Counted from the first letter of the stretch, positions 27,483-42,364 are shown. The stretch is DNA of 64,000 bases from Motacilla alba alba (GCF_015832195.1 NC_052017.1:8694790-8758789), one strand, 5' to 3'. The notes: a model not told the origin generated them from the letters alone. Numbers and translations: made by a program.

Positions 27483-30400
27483 CTGCGGAGAGAACAAACG
27501 CACACCCTGAATAATAAAACAAAACACTTTCCACAAAGCCTGGTGCTCTATTCCACAGCTGAACGTCCTCAAGACATTGTTAAAAATATGAATATGCAGG
27601 ATGAACTGTACACTGCAATGGAAAGGAACAAAATGTTCTTGGATTATTGAAGTCATATAACATGTTTGACAGCATCTCAAAGCCGGAGTCATTTTAATGG
27701 AGAAAAATGTTAGTGGCAGAACCCGAGCTATTGGGACATGATGATATATTGCCATTGCATGGTCAGAAGGGTTTGGGAGTAGCTGATCACCAGCCATTTC
27801 CTTCTGACACAGAGATGGGAACTCAGTACATTATTGAAATATGAAGTTGTAAAGCACAGACTTTGGTTTTTCTCAGGACTGTTTCTAGTTGAAAGAATCT
27901 AAAATAAATATCTCCTTCCCTGATATCTATTATATAGAACAATTTCTGGTTTTTGGCTTACCTGTCATTGAACTTTTTAAACCTCTCTTTTTAATGTCCT
28001 TTCCACACTCACAAATTACTCAATTTTGTTAAGACCACTCCTACGTAAGAAATACTTGGGAAGGCTTTTCTCTGCTATTAATTTACTGTAACCTCAACAC
28101 CAAAATGATTTGGTGCTTCTCTGCTGGGCAGAGGTGTGAAGGACAGAGCCATGAATGGCTACTTCTAAATACAACCCTAACACACTCCTGAACTGTGTAG
28201 TCCTACAGAAGGACAAAGCAGTTTTAAATCCTCAGGGTTAACAGGTGTTATATTTCCAAGCAAGTTATTTTTTTTTCTCTGTAATTTAGCTTACTGAAAT
28301 AATTGACTGGCTGATTTGGAGTTTGAAACTTTCCAGTGGAAAGTTTTCTCAAAATACAGGCAAATCAAGGATACCAAAGGACTGTGGAGAAAATCCTGGA
28401 TTTTCTGGAAGCACTGGAAGTACTCCAGAGGTTTAAGCCAGCTGGGATCAAGAGCTGCTGAGGAATCGACCCTGAGGATGCAGGTTTGAGATGCACCCTG
28501 CAAAGCATCCCAAGATCACTGCTGGGATACTGTCTGTGTCTCCCATTAGAAAACTGGAGGTCTGTACCTCTGGCATCTCAGTTGGTGCTGCCAGGGGCTG
28601 TGTGGGATGGTTACAGAACACAGCCACCCCCAAAAGTGATCACTGAACCAATAACATTAATTTTCCACAGTGTTTAATTTTACTGCAGAAATGTACAGGA
28701 AGGATGAAAGAACAAACTAGAGATGTACAACCCATAGTTCAGAAAGGCAGCTGACTTAATTCCTGCAATCCAGTGCCAGTCTTCTCTGCCTTGTCTTACC
28801 CAACTGCAGTCAGCTCCCATGTGGAGATGCTTCAGAGAAGCAATGATGGGCACAGTGCCAGAGCAGAAAAAGCAGAATAAAACTCAGAATAATTTCTCAG
28901 CGACACTGCCATTCAAGAATTTTGCTGTCTGCTTGGTGCTGTCAAAGTGGCATCCGTGTACACTTGCTGGACTGCAGCCAACAGCTTTTAATCAGACATC
29001 AATTCACCCTAAAGAGTAGGACTCATCCTCAGCAGGCACAGAAAATGGTGTGTGTGACTGCCTAAGGCTCCCTGCATGGTCTAAGGTCTCTGCAATTAAA
29101 GGAAACACTGGGAATGCTGGGGGCCATCCAGGAGCATCAGTTGTATTTTAACTGGAGCATGAGTGTGTGAGAGAAGCTGGAGAGCAGCAGGGTCAGAGAG
29201 GGCATATATGGGCCACTTTGGGGCAGAACCAAACTGGGTGCTTGTACCAGCTCCAAAAGCCTGAGGAAGAGTGTCTGCCTTGCCCAGGGACTGAGCAACA
29301 GGCGGTGTGACCTTAGTGACTGAGACTAGAACTGACTGCAGTAAAGGGACAGGAGAGCAGACACAAGATGTATGGGCATGTGGCCTGTCAGGGATGGCCA
29401 GCTGAGCTCTTCCCCCTCCATCCTTCTGCAAACACACCCAGCTGAAAGGCGGGGAGTGCAGCTTCCACTGATGTGCATCACCACCCTCCCAGGAAAAGCC
29501 TTCCCCCACCTTCCACACTTTTCCATGAGGACAACTGCAGTTAGAGCAAATTAATGGCAGTAATTTTTAAAGGAAATCAGTTTGCTGTTTTGTACAGCTA
29601 CACTGCCACTCACATATTCTATTTGCATATACAAGACTGCCTGGAGATGAATTTTAACATCTAGCTTTGCCTAGAAAACAGAGCTGGACAGACATTCTGT
29701 GGTGTCAGATCACCTATAATGCAGAGGTGACAAGAATATACATAATAAAAAGTAAATATACAATAACTATGGCTATATTTCATTAAGTCTACAGATAAAA
29801 ATTCCCAGGAAAACAAAGTGACTTCATGTAGCATATATAACACAGTAAAGAATCTATCTACTGTTATAGATTGTGAGAGGATATAGGAGACAGGAAAAAA
29901 GAGAAATATATCTTTTTCCCATCACAGAGAATACACTTCCTGCTTCATTATTTTTTCCTCTCATATGTGACATATCAATTCTATTTTACAATTCCCTGGC
30001 AAAAAAAACAAAACAAAACTAAATTCCAACAAACCCACAAACCCTCTATTATGCTTCTCAGAAAAGCAGAATGTCGTTATGATAATTTCATTACAATTTA
30101 TTATATACAGTTATCTTCTGAATTAAAGACCCCTTCCAGAAGACAAAATGCTGCAAACAAATCTTTCCCATGCCTATTGGAAAGGTGGAGCGCTGCCTGC
30201 TGGAAACAGAATAACATTGCTGAAGGAAGGTGGTGTTTATTTTGCCTAGGGATATTCTGTAATTGGCATTTCTAACCTGACTTTTAATCCATCGTTTTAA
30301 ATTACTCCAAGAGTCTAATATTCCTCATTTGTATTCAGTTGGGAAAGCACAGGGGTTTGTTTAAATCCATCAGAAAAATTCTCTGGGGATCATGCATTGC

Positions 30401-32093
30401 TAGCATGTAACCAGATATTTATAATTTGCAAGACATTAGCTTGAATAAGTGATTTGGGTGGTTTTGAGAAAATGACAATGATGGAAGAAGGAGCAAGAGG
30501 AGAGATAAGCAATATCCTGAGAAAATTTTTCATCCTGTATGAAAACACAGGGTATATTTGTTTTCTGGAGCTCTTCCAGACAAATGTTTGGAGGGAAAAA
30601 CCATGTCTTGAGGGAGATTTTCATGGAACTCGGGCAACTATTGCTGAGCTAAGTAGGAGAAGTTGTTCACATAACCTCATTCTTTGGTTCTGGAGCGATG
30701 TTTTCTCTTCTGTTGAAGGCAACAAGCCATAATTTCTCTGCCCTGAAAAGGAAACTGGAATCTGAGCTCTATGTTGCCACAGAGCCGCTACATATTTTGA
30801 ATGCATTTGCAGAGTAGTCCAGGATTTGCCTCTTACCTCAGAGTAAATATATATGACACTGGATACTGTGTGCTATTTGCCTTTTGTTCCAGTTGGAATA
30901 ATCAAAGCAGAAGAAAGACTTGTGCAATTTTATGTCTTCCTTGCAGATAAAGATTAGTTAGTTTTGACAGGCTCATCTTTATTTTTCATGCACTTACTTA
31001 ATTGGCAAATAATAATTAACATTCCCCAAGCTGTTATTCAGCAGTATTTCCCCCCAGTAGTAGTGGGAAATAACATAATTGGGAAGAGATTCAGGAAAAA
31101 TTATGAACCAATGATTCCTGCAACACACATTTATTTCACCTTTGCCCCTCAGCAATTTCAACTCCCTAAACACTGCAGAATTTCCTATCAGTTCCAGCCT
31201 GGCCAAGACACAGTGCTGTCACATTGCTCTTGTTACTCAGTTTGGGACTATAACTATCATTTGGTGTTTTATAATGCCATAAACAGATTTATTTCACCTT
31301 CATACCATGAGAGAGTTCCTTCATTGTCATATTTGCAGCTCTTAACATGTGGCAGATATCCCACAGTATCATTCCATACATCACTGGAATTGTTAATAAC
31401 AGAAAGTTTCATTTCTAATTTAAGGGACTAGAATTGCACCATCAGCTACTACGTTTAAAAGTTTTACATTGTGGAAGAATGTCAAAACTATTACAACTGA
31501 CAGGAATTTGAGAGTAAGACATTCATCTCACCAAAGTGTAAAAATAAAGTTGCCATGTTACATCCATAAAGGCTGATGCAAACTCCTCCATTCAAAGGTA
31601 CTAAAAATTACTTGATTCCCTGCAAAACTTTATTTCCTTTAATTCAAAACTTCTGAGTTCTTTTTTTCAGAAAAAAAATTATCAAATGCAGCAGCTGCAT
31701 TCTCTTTAAAGAGTAGAAGTTTTAAAAAATATTACATGCACAGTTAAGCACAGATACTCTAAGAAAATAATCCATAGTTCAGGATGAAAGCAAGAACATT
31801 CTTTCAAATGTACATTTTTTTTAGCAGGCTATAGATTGTTGTCTTGACTGCCCTTGATATATGGTAATCAAGATAGATGCTGGAGATGTTACAAGAAAGA
31901 ACAGTAAACACCAAAGAAAGTAACCTAGATAAATCTTCAGCATAAATAAACCTCCGTTGGTAGGGAGCCAAACAGAGTAATCAGCAAGCGACCTGCGTTA
32001 AATTAGGTCACAGCCTTTCTCTTCTGTCATGAAAACAACTACTGTGAAAGACCTTTAATGTATTTAAAATCCCAGTGGATTTATTGACAGTAC
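27483..32093 (-). other. PTPRN2: PTPRN2 intron (last), 4.6 kb
   Basis: The intron has a gtactg donor and a tttgttctctccgcag acceptor. It is AT-rich unique sequence. I see no exon, clear mobile element or RNA gene. Open frames such as the 155-codon one at 30964-31431 look random. A short AT-rich stretch with A-runs lies near 30000. Confidence 0.85.
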
Positions 32094-32167
32094 CTTTGTC
32101 TGGACCATGCCTGGTCTCTGGTCCCTCAAGTGCTCCAGGGTAGCAGCAATATCAATCTCTTTAGCAC
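32094..32167 (-). CDS. PTPRN2: PTPRN2 exon: [20 protein letters not shown] segment
   Basis: This 74-base exon has two bases that complete a Gly codon, then 24 codons reading [20 protein letters not shown] followed by VQTK. It corresponds to the helix after the PTP P-loop and the RPGM(V/I)QT(K/R)-EQ segment, which in classical PTPs carries the conserved Q-loop. In this family the sequence VQTKEQ distinguishes PTPRN2 from PTPRN as I recall it. The acceptor is ggtttgttgcag and the donor is AAG followed by gtactg. The exon joins in phase 1 upstream and phase 0 downstream. It gives no long open frame because the flanking intron contains stop codons close by. Confidence 0.96.
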
Positions 32168-35100
32168 CTGCAACAAACCACAAATTGGGCTGAGTTCAGA
32201 GCACAAGATAATCCATGCTGCATCTGTCAATCTCTTGCTATCGGGTTCCCTTTGGGCTAACAGTCCAATTGAAAATTATTACATCCATCTCTCAGCAGAC
32301 TTGGCAGGCAGCTGCAATTTTTGTCTTCATATAGAAAAATAAGAGGTTGGGGCACCTTTTACTAACATTAATTCAAGAGAAGCCGGAGAAAAACAAATTC
32401 TTAAAAACGTCTCTGCACCAGAGCAGAATATATTTTGTGGAACCTGAGGGTCTGTCGTGGCAATGCCACTGAACATCCCCTTTGTCACTTCTAAGAGTAC
32501 GCACTGAATGAAGGGCCTGAACCACACAAAGATTAATGCTCTAAAAACAAGATTTAGGTGACCTTTCATCACCTGCAGCTGACATCCAGAAAACATGTCT
32601 GTGGCTTCCTGGTTCAAGGCCTGTCAGACCACCTTGCTGTGAGGTCACTGCTTCACCTGGCATTTTCTTTAGGTTCCACTCACAGCTGGACACAGCTGCC
32701 CTGTAGCCATGGGTAGCACCAGGGCACGTGAAGCAGGCACAGACAGCCTGGCTGGGACTGGCTCCCTGCCCCACACACACAGAGGAGCTTGCTTTCAATA
32801 GATGAACCATGGAGATCAAAGCAAGTCCTTGAGCCTCTTCCCTTTCTTATAATCCACAAAGATTAGAGAATTGAAGGGGACAGGGAGATGCTGATTTCCT
32901 CCTCAATTTCCTCCAGTGACTGATATTTCAAGACCACCATTCTCATTTTCCTTATGTGCCTAATCTGATGTTTTAGGAAGGGATTGAGGGGAAATCAGGA
33001 TTTTGGTCCTTCCTTTATGAGCTTCAAGAATAGAAGCCTGGCTGGAAATCCTTTGAGGTGAAAAGTTCACATGCAGAATTTGGCTTTCTTGTATCTGCTC
33101 CCTTCTGCATCTTGCAAGAACATCTCACAGTACCAAAGCACCAGGCAGATGGGCAGAGGGTCATCCTAATGCAAGTGTAACCACCCCATCCCTGCTCCAC
33201 TGTGCCCTACTGCCCTGGGGGGCTGTTCATTGTCCTAGGGCTGATGTAGGAGCTTGGAAACTCCTGTGTTTGATATTTTAAAATATCTCCTTTTCTGTAC
33301 ATTCATTTTCATCACTGGATGGTTTATCAAGGGCAGGGATTGGCCACAATTCTGGAATCTGTTCTGTTTTAAGGGACACTCAGTGGTGTGCTCTGAAGAA
33401 GATTTGTTAACTGCTTCTGGTTGCCTGGTCCTACAAATTTCCTGAGCCACCCTCTGCCAATTTGGGACTTCGTTCTGGAGGCATTTAAATATCCCCAAAT
33501 ATTCACAGGGGTCTCAGTGGCCAACTTGTGGGCCATGCAACTAGAGCATTGCTGCTGCAATGTAACTTGTACACACGTAGAACACATACTTGTTGAGTTC
33601 CCAGAACTGGATTTGGAGAATTGCACCCAACACTTACCACTCTTCCTACAATTCTTGTAATTTAAGGGCTTGTCTACCTGTAGTTGGGCTCATATCAATG
33701 CAAACATCATGCACCTCTGAATTTACCCAACTCAACTTTATAGCTCAGCACCATCTTTTAAAAAGCTCAGAAAAGTAATGAATAGTGAATTATTTCATTT
33801 GGTTTCCTTGATAAAATATATGAAATTATATTTAAAAATATACAACTCTACAAGAATAATTGATTTGGAATATGTCCTTCAAACAAATGAAAATATGTTC
33901 TTCAGCTGTATCAGAAATTGAATTAATTCTTTCAGTAAATATAACAGTGACAACTTAGAAATGGTATCTTACAGACAGTTTTGCTAATTACCATGGGTTG
34001 GGGCATTGCATGCCTTTTGCTCCCCACCCCTCCCCTGCATTTCAGGGATGTGCTTTGAAAAAAAAAAAAAAAAAAGAAGGTTTTATTTGAAAATTAAAAA
34101 CCTCCAAATCTCCTTGCAACAGAGCAAAGCAATACTTACATCCACTGTAAATTCTGATAACAGTGACAGTAATTATACCTTAAATCTGTTGCTGGTTTTG
34201 CAGTGGCAATTCATCTGGAATCACTAAAGCATCACTAAAGGTACCCTCTTCACAAAGCCTGACACTGGTAAAACACAGTAGCTCTCTTCAGTGTTTACTC
34301 TCACACACACATGTGCAATTACATGGGATTTTCCTGTTCCACCACAGCTGTGGATGGAAGCAGAGCTATGTGAGTGCTGCACATGCTTTACAGCCTCACT
34401 TGGAGCCTCATTTGATTTCCAGGAAACAAAACATTCCAGCAGCATCTTGGCTCAAAGTAAGAGGAATTCTCCTTTCAGAAATTGAGATACAAGAAATATT
34501 TAAGACACTGCTATCCATGGGCAAGGCTATCCACAGTTCTGAGCTTCCCAGGTGTACACTGCAAGGATGAACCCAGAGATCCTCCCAGTGCAGCTGGCAG
34601 GCTCAAGTACCCTTGACTATAATATCTGGGTGCCCCCACCACTAAGGGATGATCTTTATTTGAAAATACTCTACCCTCAGAACGAAAAGAGAAAAGGTTT
34701 ATGACAAGACATAGTTACACCCTTTAATGGCCAGACAGGCTTCTGAGTTTACCTTTGAAAGAGTTAATTCCTCCATTTCTGTGATGCAGACTGCAGCATT
34801 TACTAGTGAACTGATGTTTGCTTTTTTATCATCATTAAGGAAATGACATGATTAATAGTATGAACAACACTTGATTAAAAAATCCTGATTTAGCAAAACA
34901 CCAAAGCATATGCATGTACTGGAACATAAGAACAGTCCTAGTGGGCTGGTGTGCTTAATGGGAAGCTTGTTCTGAAGTGTTTTGTCAGTAAAGTCCCTGA
35001 AACATCAGTTTTTACTCACTAGTGTCCCTAGCCCATGTGTTGTGATCAGCAGGTCACCCAAAAGCATTTCAGATGTCCTCAGCCACAGGTAATTTTAAGG

Positions 35101-38007
35101 AAAAGCAGAGCAAATCAAGTGTCTTGTTGAGATGCCATTGGGTTAGAGACAATCCAGAGCAGAGACAGGGATTGGTTTGCTTGGCCATTTTTTCCACCTC
35201 TGAATGCCTTGGATACTATGGTGATGGGAAATACCTAAGTGCCTGGAGAGATCAATGAAACTTAGGGCTGCAAAGACAGGACATTGCTGTAGAAGAAAAA
35301 CATCCTGAAACAAGAAAATTCACAGGACAGGAGATGAAATCAATGGCATAGGAAAAAGCCAGCATGACTTGTTCTCTCTCTGCATGCCAAAGCCTCTCTT
35401 CCTCCTCTGCATCTACATGTTCTGCATCTATACCCTTATTGTGACTAAAACAAATGTATATTTGTTTAAATATATATACATATATATTGCTAGTCCTCTA
35501 TTAAATCTCATTTTGTGATGAGGGCTTTTTTCTATTTAAGGTTAGGATACTCTGCTGCTGGATTATGTAAATTCAGCTCACTACCACTGGCGTGTGCAAT
35601 AGTCTGTAAAGTTTTCTGGTGACAGACACAGACAAAGAAACATATTTTCAAGGCACAAAGGGAGGTCTGAACCCAACCTGCCTTCACAGGTGAGAAGAGC
35701 TCAGTGTTTAAGGGCAGCATGAACTTTCAACTCTCTTTGGAATTATTTTGCTGAGATCTGACACAAATTCAACACTTTCTTTGCCATGCTGAGGCTTTCT
35801 CTTTCATCTGGGAGTATGACAATATGGCATTACATTCTACAGTACCCAATAACAATTTATTTATGCTTTTGAGCCAGTTCAGGTGACAAAAAAATACAAC
35901 ATATGCTACATGACATTGGGAAAGAGGAATATTGCCTCTAAGGACATTAGGGTCAAATCATGCTTTTACTGAGATGGCTGCAAAATACCCACACACTGCA
36001 AAGGCATTTGAAACACTGCTTACCTGGAAAGCCCATACAAACTAAATTTGATGCAGTGGTTTAGAGCAAAAGCTAGAAGAGCTTGATCTACTGATTTCAA
36101 GGATATCCAATTATTCAAAATGTTTTGCTTAGGCTTCTAAACTGTTAAGTCCAGTAATAGATGCAGATGTCAATTTATTGTCATACAACAAATAATCTAC
36201 AGAAAGGGTTAAAAATACTAGGCTGGAGAGCAAGTGACATTTGGAAAAGAAATAAAAATATGTCAAAAATACAGTATTTTCTGTCTTTCTTCCCACTAAT
36301 ATATATGTGTCTGCCACTGGTTTCAGAAGCTAAAGAGAGGGATAAAAGAAGAAGCATTTAAACAATAAAGAACTACCTTTTCACCTTTTGACTGTATTTC
36401 ATTTTGCAGGGAATAAATTTGGGTTGTGTTTGTGACAGGCTTTTTCACAATGGATTTCATTGCTTGTTTTAAAGGAACATACAAATGTAACTTAGTGCAA
36501 GACTGAGCTAATATTGTACCAACAGCATTGGGAAAAATGACTGTGCAATGTGCTATTTTTTTTTTTAAACAGAACATACATTTACAGTAATTCACTGTGA
36601 GGCAGATACTGCCAGCCTTCCCCTGCCCCTAGCAGCTCAGTGAGCTGGCTGAGTAAATACCTCTGAAAGCACTTCCACACCAGTGCAAGCCAGATTTTAA
36701 CTTCAGTAATTAACTATCATCTTCCTAAAGGCTTGAAGCATTCACAGTGAGTGCACAGCAACCCACATCAGGAACATTAACTGGATAAACTAAAAGAAAA
36801 CAGGAGAAGATGCAAGCTGAATGATATTTTGCCCCCAAGGAGAGAAGAGCTTTCTGAAGTTTAGGGTCATATCCTTTGCAAGCCTTTCTCTCCCTGCAGG
36901 CATGAATGCTGGATGCACGCTGGCACTTAACAGCTGGTGCTCCTGATTAGCAGATCTCAAGGGGTTAAAGTGTTTGCCCTTAGACAGTTGTGTAAGTGGA
37001 GTATCCAGCATGTCACAAAAACATGGGCAAATTCCCCTTTTCTCCTGCAATAAATAACAACCCAGCCTAATTCCGCTGCAATAGGCTCCATGAGGTGACC
37101 AGCAGCTCACAATATTTAAAATCGCCCTGAATTACCTAATGCTAGTTTTATGACTATAATAATGAAAGCTTCCCTCTCTTCTCATTCCCCTAGGCATGGC
37201 AGGGGTCCTATTTTGCTAAGCACAAGACACATGAGAAACACTCTGTGGAGGATGGTCCCTTCCACACTGTAGCAGCACTGCTGTCACTATGATGGCACAG
37301 GAATATGACAATGTTTGTCAAGAGGGGTAACATCTTTAAATGTATCAGCTGGGAAGAAAAAATGAAGGCGTATCATTAAAAAGTTTTTTTCAGGTTCAGC
37401 AAACTACAGAGTTTGTGCATCTGAAAATGTGCTGGGTTGGTTTTTTTTTTCACTTATAAGAACAATCACCATTTTTACATAAATGCATGAGAAGTTTTAG
37501 CTTAATTAAGGTAATCTTTGAGATTTTTATGTAATAGGCTTCAACATACACTGAAAGCAAAGTCAAATGTTCTATTTTATTCAGTACTAATGAAAAGTGC
37601 AGTGTAGATTCTGTGAGACTGATAGAATTTTATATTAAAGCTCTGTCTTAAAAGGAATATTTTAGATTCTAGATGCTCTGAATTTCCTGTGTATTTATAA
37701 AAATAAAATGATGTTTAAATACTTCATCAAAGCACTTATTTGTGGGGGGTTTTCTTTTAAATCGCCCAAACTGAAGAATTTTCTTTGTGAATGCTTCACA
37801 AATACATTTTGCTCATAAATATTAAATTAAAAAGGATTTTTCTAGTTGGAAAAAACTTCCAGATATATCTCAAAAAGATATGATTATAACTCTGTAGAAT
37901 GGCTATGAGTTTGTTACTGTGCTTCCTAAAGGCTGTCTTGGTCATTAGGGGGCTATGTTTAGATAGATTTCAGTTCTCTTCCAGGCTGAGATTTTGACTT
38001 CCTGCTA

Positions 38008-38036
38008 AATGATTTAGCCACTTGGGCTAAATCATT
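38008..38036. repeat. Perfect 12-bp inverted repeat with 5-nt loop
   Basis: AATGATTTAGCC, loop ACTTG, GGCTAAATCATT. The arms are exact reverse complements. No known element was recognised around it. Confidence 0.9.
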
Positions 38037-38907
38037 AAATTCACCCTATGTTTCACACCATCATTTATAAAATGAACCCTTTTTTTCCCCTACCTAATGA
38101 GTTGTTATGAAAGCAAATCCATTAATGATTATAAGGTACTTGGACACTAGAGAGGTGAAGACCTAGATAGATCCTCTTTTTTTTTTTTTTTTCCCAATAC
38201 CTTTTGCACCTCTCTCAGCTCCCTTTCTGTTCTCCTTGACCATAAAGTGATCACAATACTGAATATATGAGGTAGGAGTCATGCTGAGCAGTTGTAAAGG
38301 GGGGGTTATTAGCACCTTAACCATTTCTCCTTCAGGAAATTATGATCAGTGTGGGAATAAGCATTTATTCCAACAGAAAAAAATGGAGTACTAAGAGCAA
38401 TACAGAAATGACCTGTCAAATGCCTTTCTTTTTGTAGCAGAAAGTATTCAGCTTCATTCTAGTCAGCTATTACCTGCCTAATGCATCTTTTTATATTTAT
38501 TATATTGTATAGATTTTGAATTAGGCCTTGAAGGGCAAAGGGACTTGTTAGCTAAGATTAAAAACTAGCTTGTAAAAATCTTGAAGGAACAGTTCCTACT
38601 ACACTTCTTTATGCTGTTGTTGCTAGAAGCTGAAAAAGAACCAATTAGTGTTTGCAGGACGCTGCTGATCACAGCCTTTAGCCTCAGATCCTGCACGGCT
38701 CAGTACTCCCAGGCAGCCAGGAGTGCTGTGGAAGATACACTTGTAATAACGTGAAACAGCAAAAATACACTTGAGAAAGAAAATAAGGGGAAACAACACA
38801 GTGCCAGTGAGGACACTAAGCTGTCTCATCACAGTGTGCCTGTGTTTAGGAAGAACACAAGTGTTTGTCGTGTTTGGGTGATGGCTGCATGACTCATGTC
38901 TGAAAGT

Positions 38908-38952
38908 GGCGCGTCACGGTCGGAGCAAACGCGCGCAGCGGCTTTACGCTGC
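38908..38952. promoter_or_regulatory. Short CpG cluster, possible regulatory site
   Basis: Nine CpGs in about 45 bases (GGCGCGTCACGGTCGG and AACGCGCGCAGCGGC), with an AP-1-like ATGACTCAT just to the left at 38890-38898. It is isolated within the 16 kb intron. Confidence 0.3.
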
Positions 38953-41900
38953 CTTTCTTCCCTCCCCATCTGAAGACTGACAAAGAGGCTTTCTTTGGTA
39001 CTGCGTTTTCTGGCCCTTTTCTGCATTCAGCTTTGCCACAGCAAGGGGATAGTGAACTATGGAGACCAAAGGACAGGCAATAATAGATCCAGGTATGTCA
39101 GGAGCCAAATACACAAACACACCCATCTACATTTCTGTCTGCCATAGTGTATAGAGAGAGAAGTGGGCTCTCTGGGGTGTTAGGAGGGTAAATCAGCACT
39201 CATGGACTATTAAACTGCCACAGCCACGCTGTTTGCAATGTCTGACGTAGCTGGACATAGCACAGATATGCTGTAGATTTGCAAATCTCCTGAAGCCCTA
39301 CATGCCTCCAGCTTCCCACTGAGAGCTTCTAAAGGAAGGCTCATGTAGCTGCCCCAGCAAGTGTTTGCCCCATTGAGTACTTAATGTTGCAGCAAAACAT
39401 TTAATCACACCATATGAGGGGCAAACTCAATCTGATTAAAGAGAAAAGGGTCATAACTAGGGGGAGTGTAAAACCACTTCTTCACTGACCATTAGTTTTA
39501 ATAGCAAACCGGTAATATTTACTAACTAGCTTAGTCTCAAAGGCCCAACCTCATCTCATCTACTCCAGCCATCCTTGAAGTTGGAATTGGAGTTAGTCAT
39601 CTCCTCTCTCAACAGCTAAGAGAGAGAGGGTAAGCTCTGATGGGCAATTCATTTGCCTGAGAATTATCCTCCAGAGGTGTGTATCGTTCTCCTTGATGAC
39701 TGAGGAGACCCAGACAACTAGGTTAGGTGAGATGCTTAACACTAGATGTTTTATGTGCCTAAAGTTAGCTGGAATAAACTTGGGCTGAAAATAGCTGAGT
39801 TTATGCTCTTCACTTATGGATTCACAAATGCTAGAACCTGCTAAAGCTCACGGTGTTTGAGATCTGTGCTTTGTCTCTGTAGCCTTCCCTATTTCCCTTA
39901 CCTCCACATTTGGTGATTTTTGAGGGAAATGACAGAAGAAAGGCAACATGGAACCACAATGAAAAGATAAACCAGCAGTACAGTGTAGTGAAGGCCATGG
40001 AAGTGAAAAATGTGTCCTATGAGTAACCGCTGTTTGTAAAGTGCTCTGCTGCAAAGAAACAAGAGTATTTTCTTCCTTCAACTTGCATTGTCTAAGTGCC
40101 CACTAAATAAAAAACGCTTGTAAGCATTAGAGATAAAGAAGGGGCCTGACCATCAGCTAGAAACTACAAAAATAAAAGCAATTTTCATTTGTAGTTATCC
40201 AGATGTCTGCTGTAGCTCTGCTCTTGGTCAGGAGGATCATTTGACGCTTTTCATGGAAAGAGAAAAGCATCAGCAAAATCCTAGTGAGGGGTACACTTTT
40301 AAAGATAACAAAAAAGATTAATGTATTCAGGTTGGCATTTTCATTATAAGCTTATTCACTCTTTGAGATGAACAAAATCTTTGTACATGTGTGTGTAGTT
40401 AGGGATGGACCCAGCCTATGCCTGAGTCAGTGAACTGTCTGTAATTTCAGACAAAATATTCCTACGCACCTAAGAACCCAAATTAAAATTTCATTACCTT
40501 TATTAAAAGGAAAACCAAACCAAAACAACTTCAACAAAAGTACCCAATGGGCAAAGCAAGCATGTAAGTGGAGAAGGGAGTGCTTAAAGTAATAAAAGTG
40601 AAGTAATTAAAATTATTGTGACAGTCATGCACACACAGAGTATACATTACATATATGCATTACATAATGTGTTACTGTTTACACATTTTGTATTAATACT
40701 TGAAGACTACATGTAATAAATGTAGAAATGTGATATGGCTTTGTCAGTACACAATCCAAAGTAAGGTGACACTGCAGATGGAAGACATAGGCACAATCTA
40801 ATATTTTAAAAAATGATACAGGAAAATAATGCTTCTAAGTTTTACACTGATTTTAACAGCGTTGCAGGGATAGAAATTCACTGCTGACCTGTCAGTTTGT
40901 AAGTTAATATCCTTTGTCAATGCAGAAAAAAACATGCAGAAATCACTCATTGTGACTGAATGCAAATGAATGCTAATTTGAGGACCAATCCTTCCTCACT
41001 TCCACTGTGTGTGAGAATTGTCACATCACATTCCATACATGATAGGAATTGTTTCTCTTTTACAATTAGATTTCCTCCATCCTCCCCAGAAGTTAAAAGT
41101 AAAATGAATATGTCTAAATTACTACATAAGAACTGCTATAGAAATGGATGCTAATGAGTTTTATTCCATATGGGGTAAAATATCCCATAATCACCTATTG
41201 TCACTGTAGAAAACACAAGTGCATGCATCTAAATTCAACTTACATGTGCATGTGCAGACACACACACATACACAAAGCACATACAGAGCAAGTATTGTGA
41301 ATGTGCTGTTACTTCCTGCTAATAGATATTCCCCAGGACCAGTTCCCATGGAGTTTTACACAATTTGCTGCTTTTAGTATCTCTTCCAGAAACTCTTGGT
41401 ACATTACCTGAAAGGCATTTGATCTCCACGCGATGAATCAAACACGAACAAAGTTAAGATGCTTATTGCAAAAATGACATTTATGAAAACATGTCTCACT
41501 TGGCCTTAAAAAAATCTTGAAGTCCCCTTTGGAAAATATGCATTTTCTTTCCAGGAGACACAGAAGTAGCTCGCCTACATAAATCTATTAAATTGTAAGA
41601 ACTACATTTTACATTAGTTTCATTTTATGTTGCACGTAGGTGGTAAAGCTGTCACAAGACATTACATGGAGTGACCTGAATAAAAGATGCAACTGTTACG
41701 GATTCAACTCTTTAAACAGCGTTTGCCCTTAAAAGTGACTAAACTGGTCCAGCTTTAGAAACTGTGGAATAGCTACACTTTAGCTACCAAACTGTACCCT
41801 TTACAGCCAGAAGACCACCACTGGTCAATTGAACACTCTGCTGCATGAGATTAGCTACGGAAAGAGAAATGGTTTTACTCTCTGTATATAAACTTCCTTT

Positions 41901-42316
41901 TACAAACATGTGCCCAGCTGCTTTCAAAGTAGCCCCACAGTACTTCCATGACCCAGCTTTTTCACTTTTCCATATCCTAACCTACCCATGGTGGGAAAAA
42001 CGCCGCACAAATTCCTTATCTGCTTGTCTCCTCCTTAGTTTCAGTCAATGACCTCTTGTTTTCAAATTAGTCACTATCTCAAGCTGCTTACTGACATCAA
42101 TACATTTCTTTCAGGATCTTCCAGCGCTCTATGGGGACCCCCCTTCGTGCTCCCTCTCCCAGGCCTGATCAGTCTTTCTTCACAATTCATTTGCCCTAAC
42201 CCTGGATAATTAGGATTGCTTTCTACCATACTTTCCTACTCCCAAGTAATTTCCAATAAAATCCTCAGAATAGCAACTCAAGAAATATGGCTCTTTTAGG
42301 GTAATCCCTGACCAAC

Positions 42317-42318
<2 letters not shown>

Positions 42319-42364
<46 letters not shown>
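42319..42364. repeat. (TA)n microsatellite
   Basis: About 23 uninterrupted TA units lie within the 16 kb intron. It yields a Tyr-Ile repeat in a spurious open frame. Confidence 0.95.

Noticed and set aside
27483..27797. Upstream in-frame extension of the last PTPRN2 exon (about 105 codons)
   Set aside because: The acceptor at 27483 and the frame-perfect join to the exon at 32094-32167 set the boundary. The extension is intronic and lacks family similarity.
30964..31431. 155-codon plus-strand open frame in the last PTPRN2 intron
   Set aside because: It lies antisense within an intron and shows no domain, repeat or recognisable family. AT-rich DNA yields such frames by chance.
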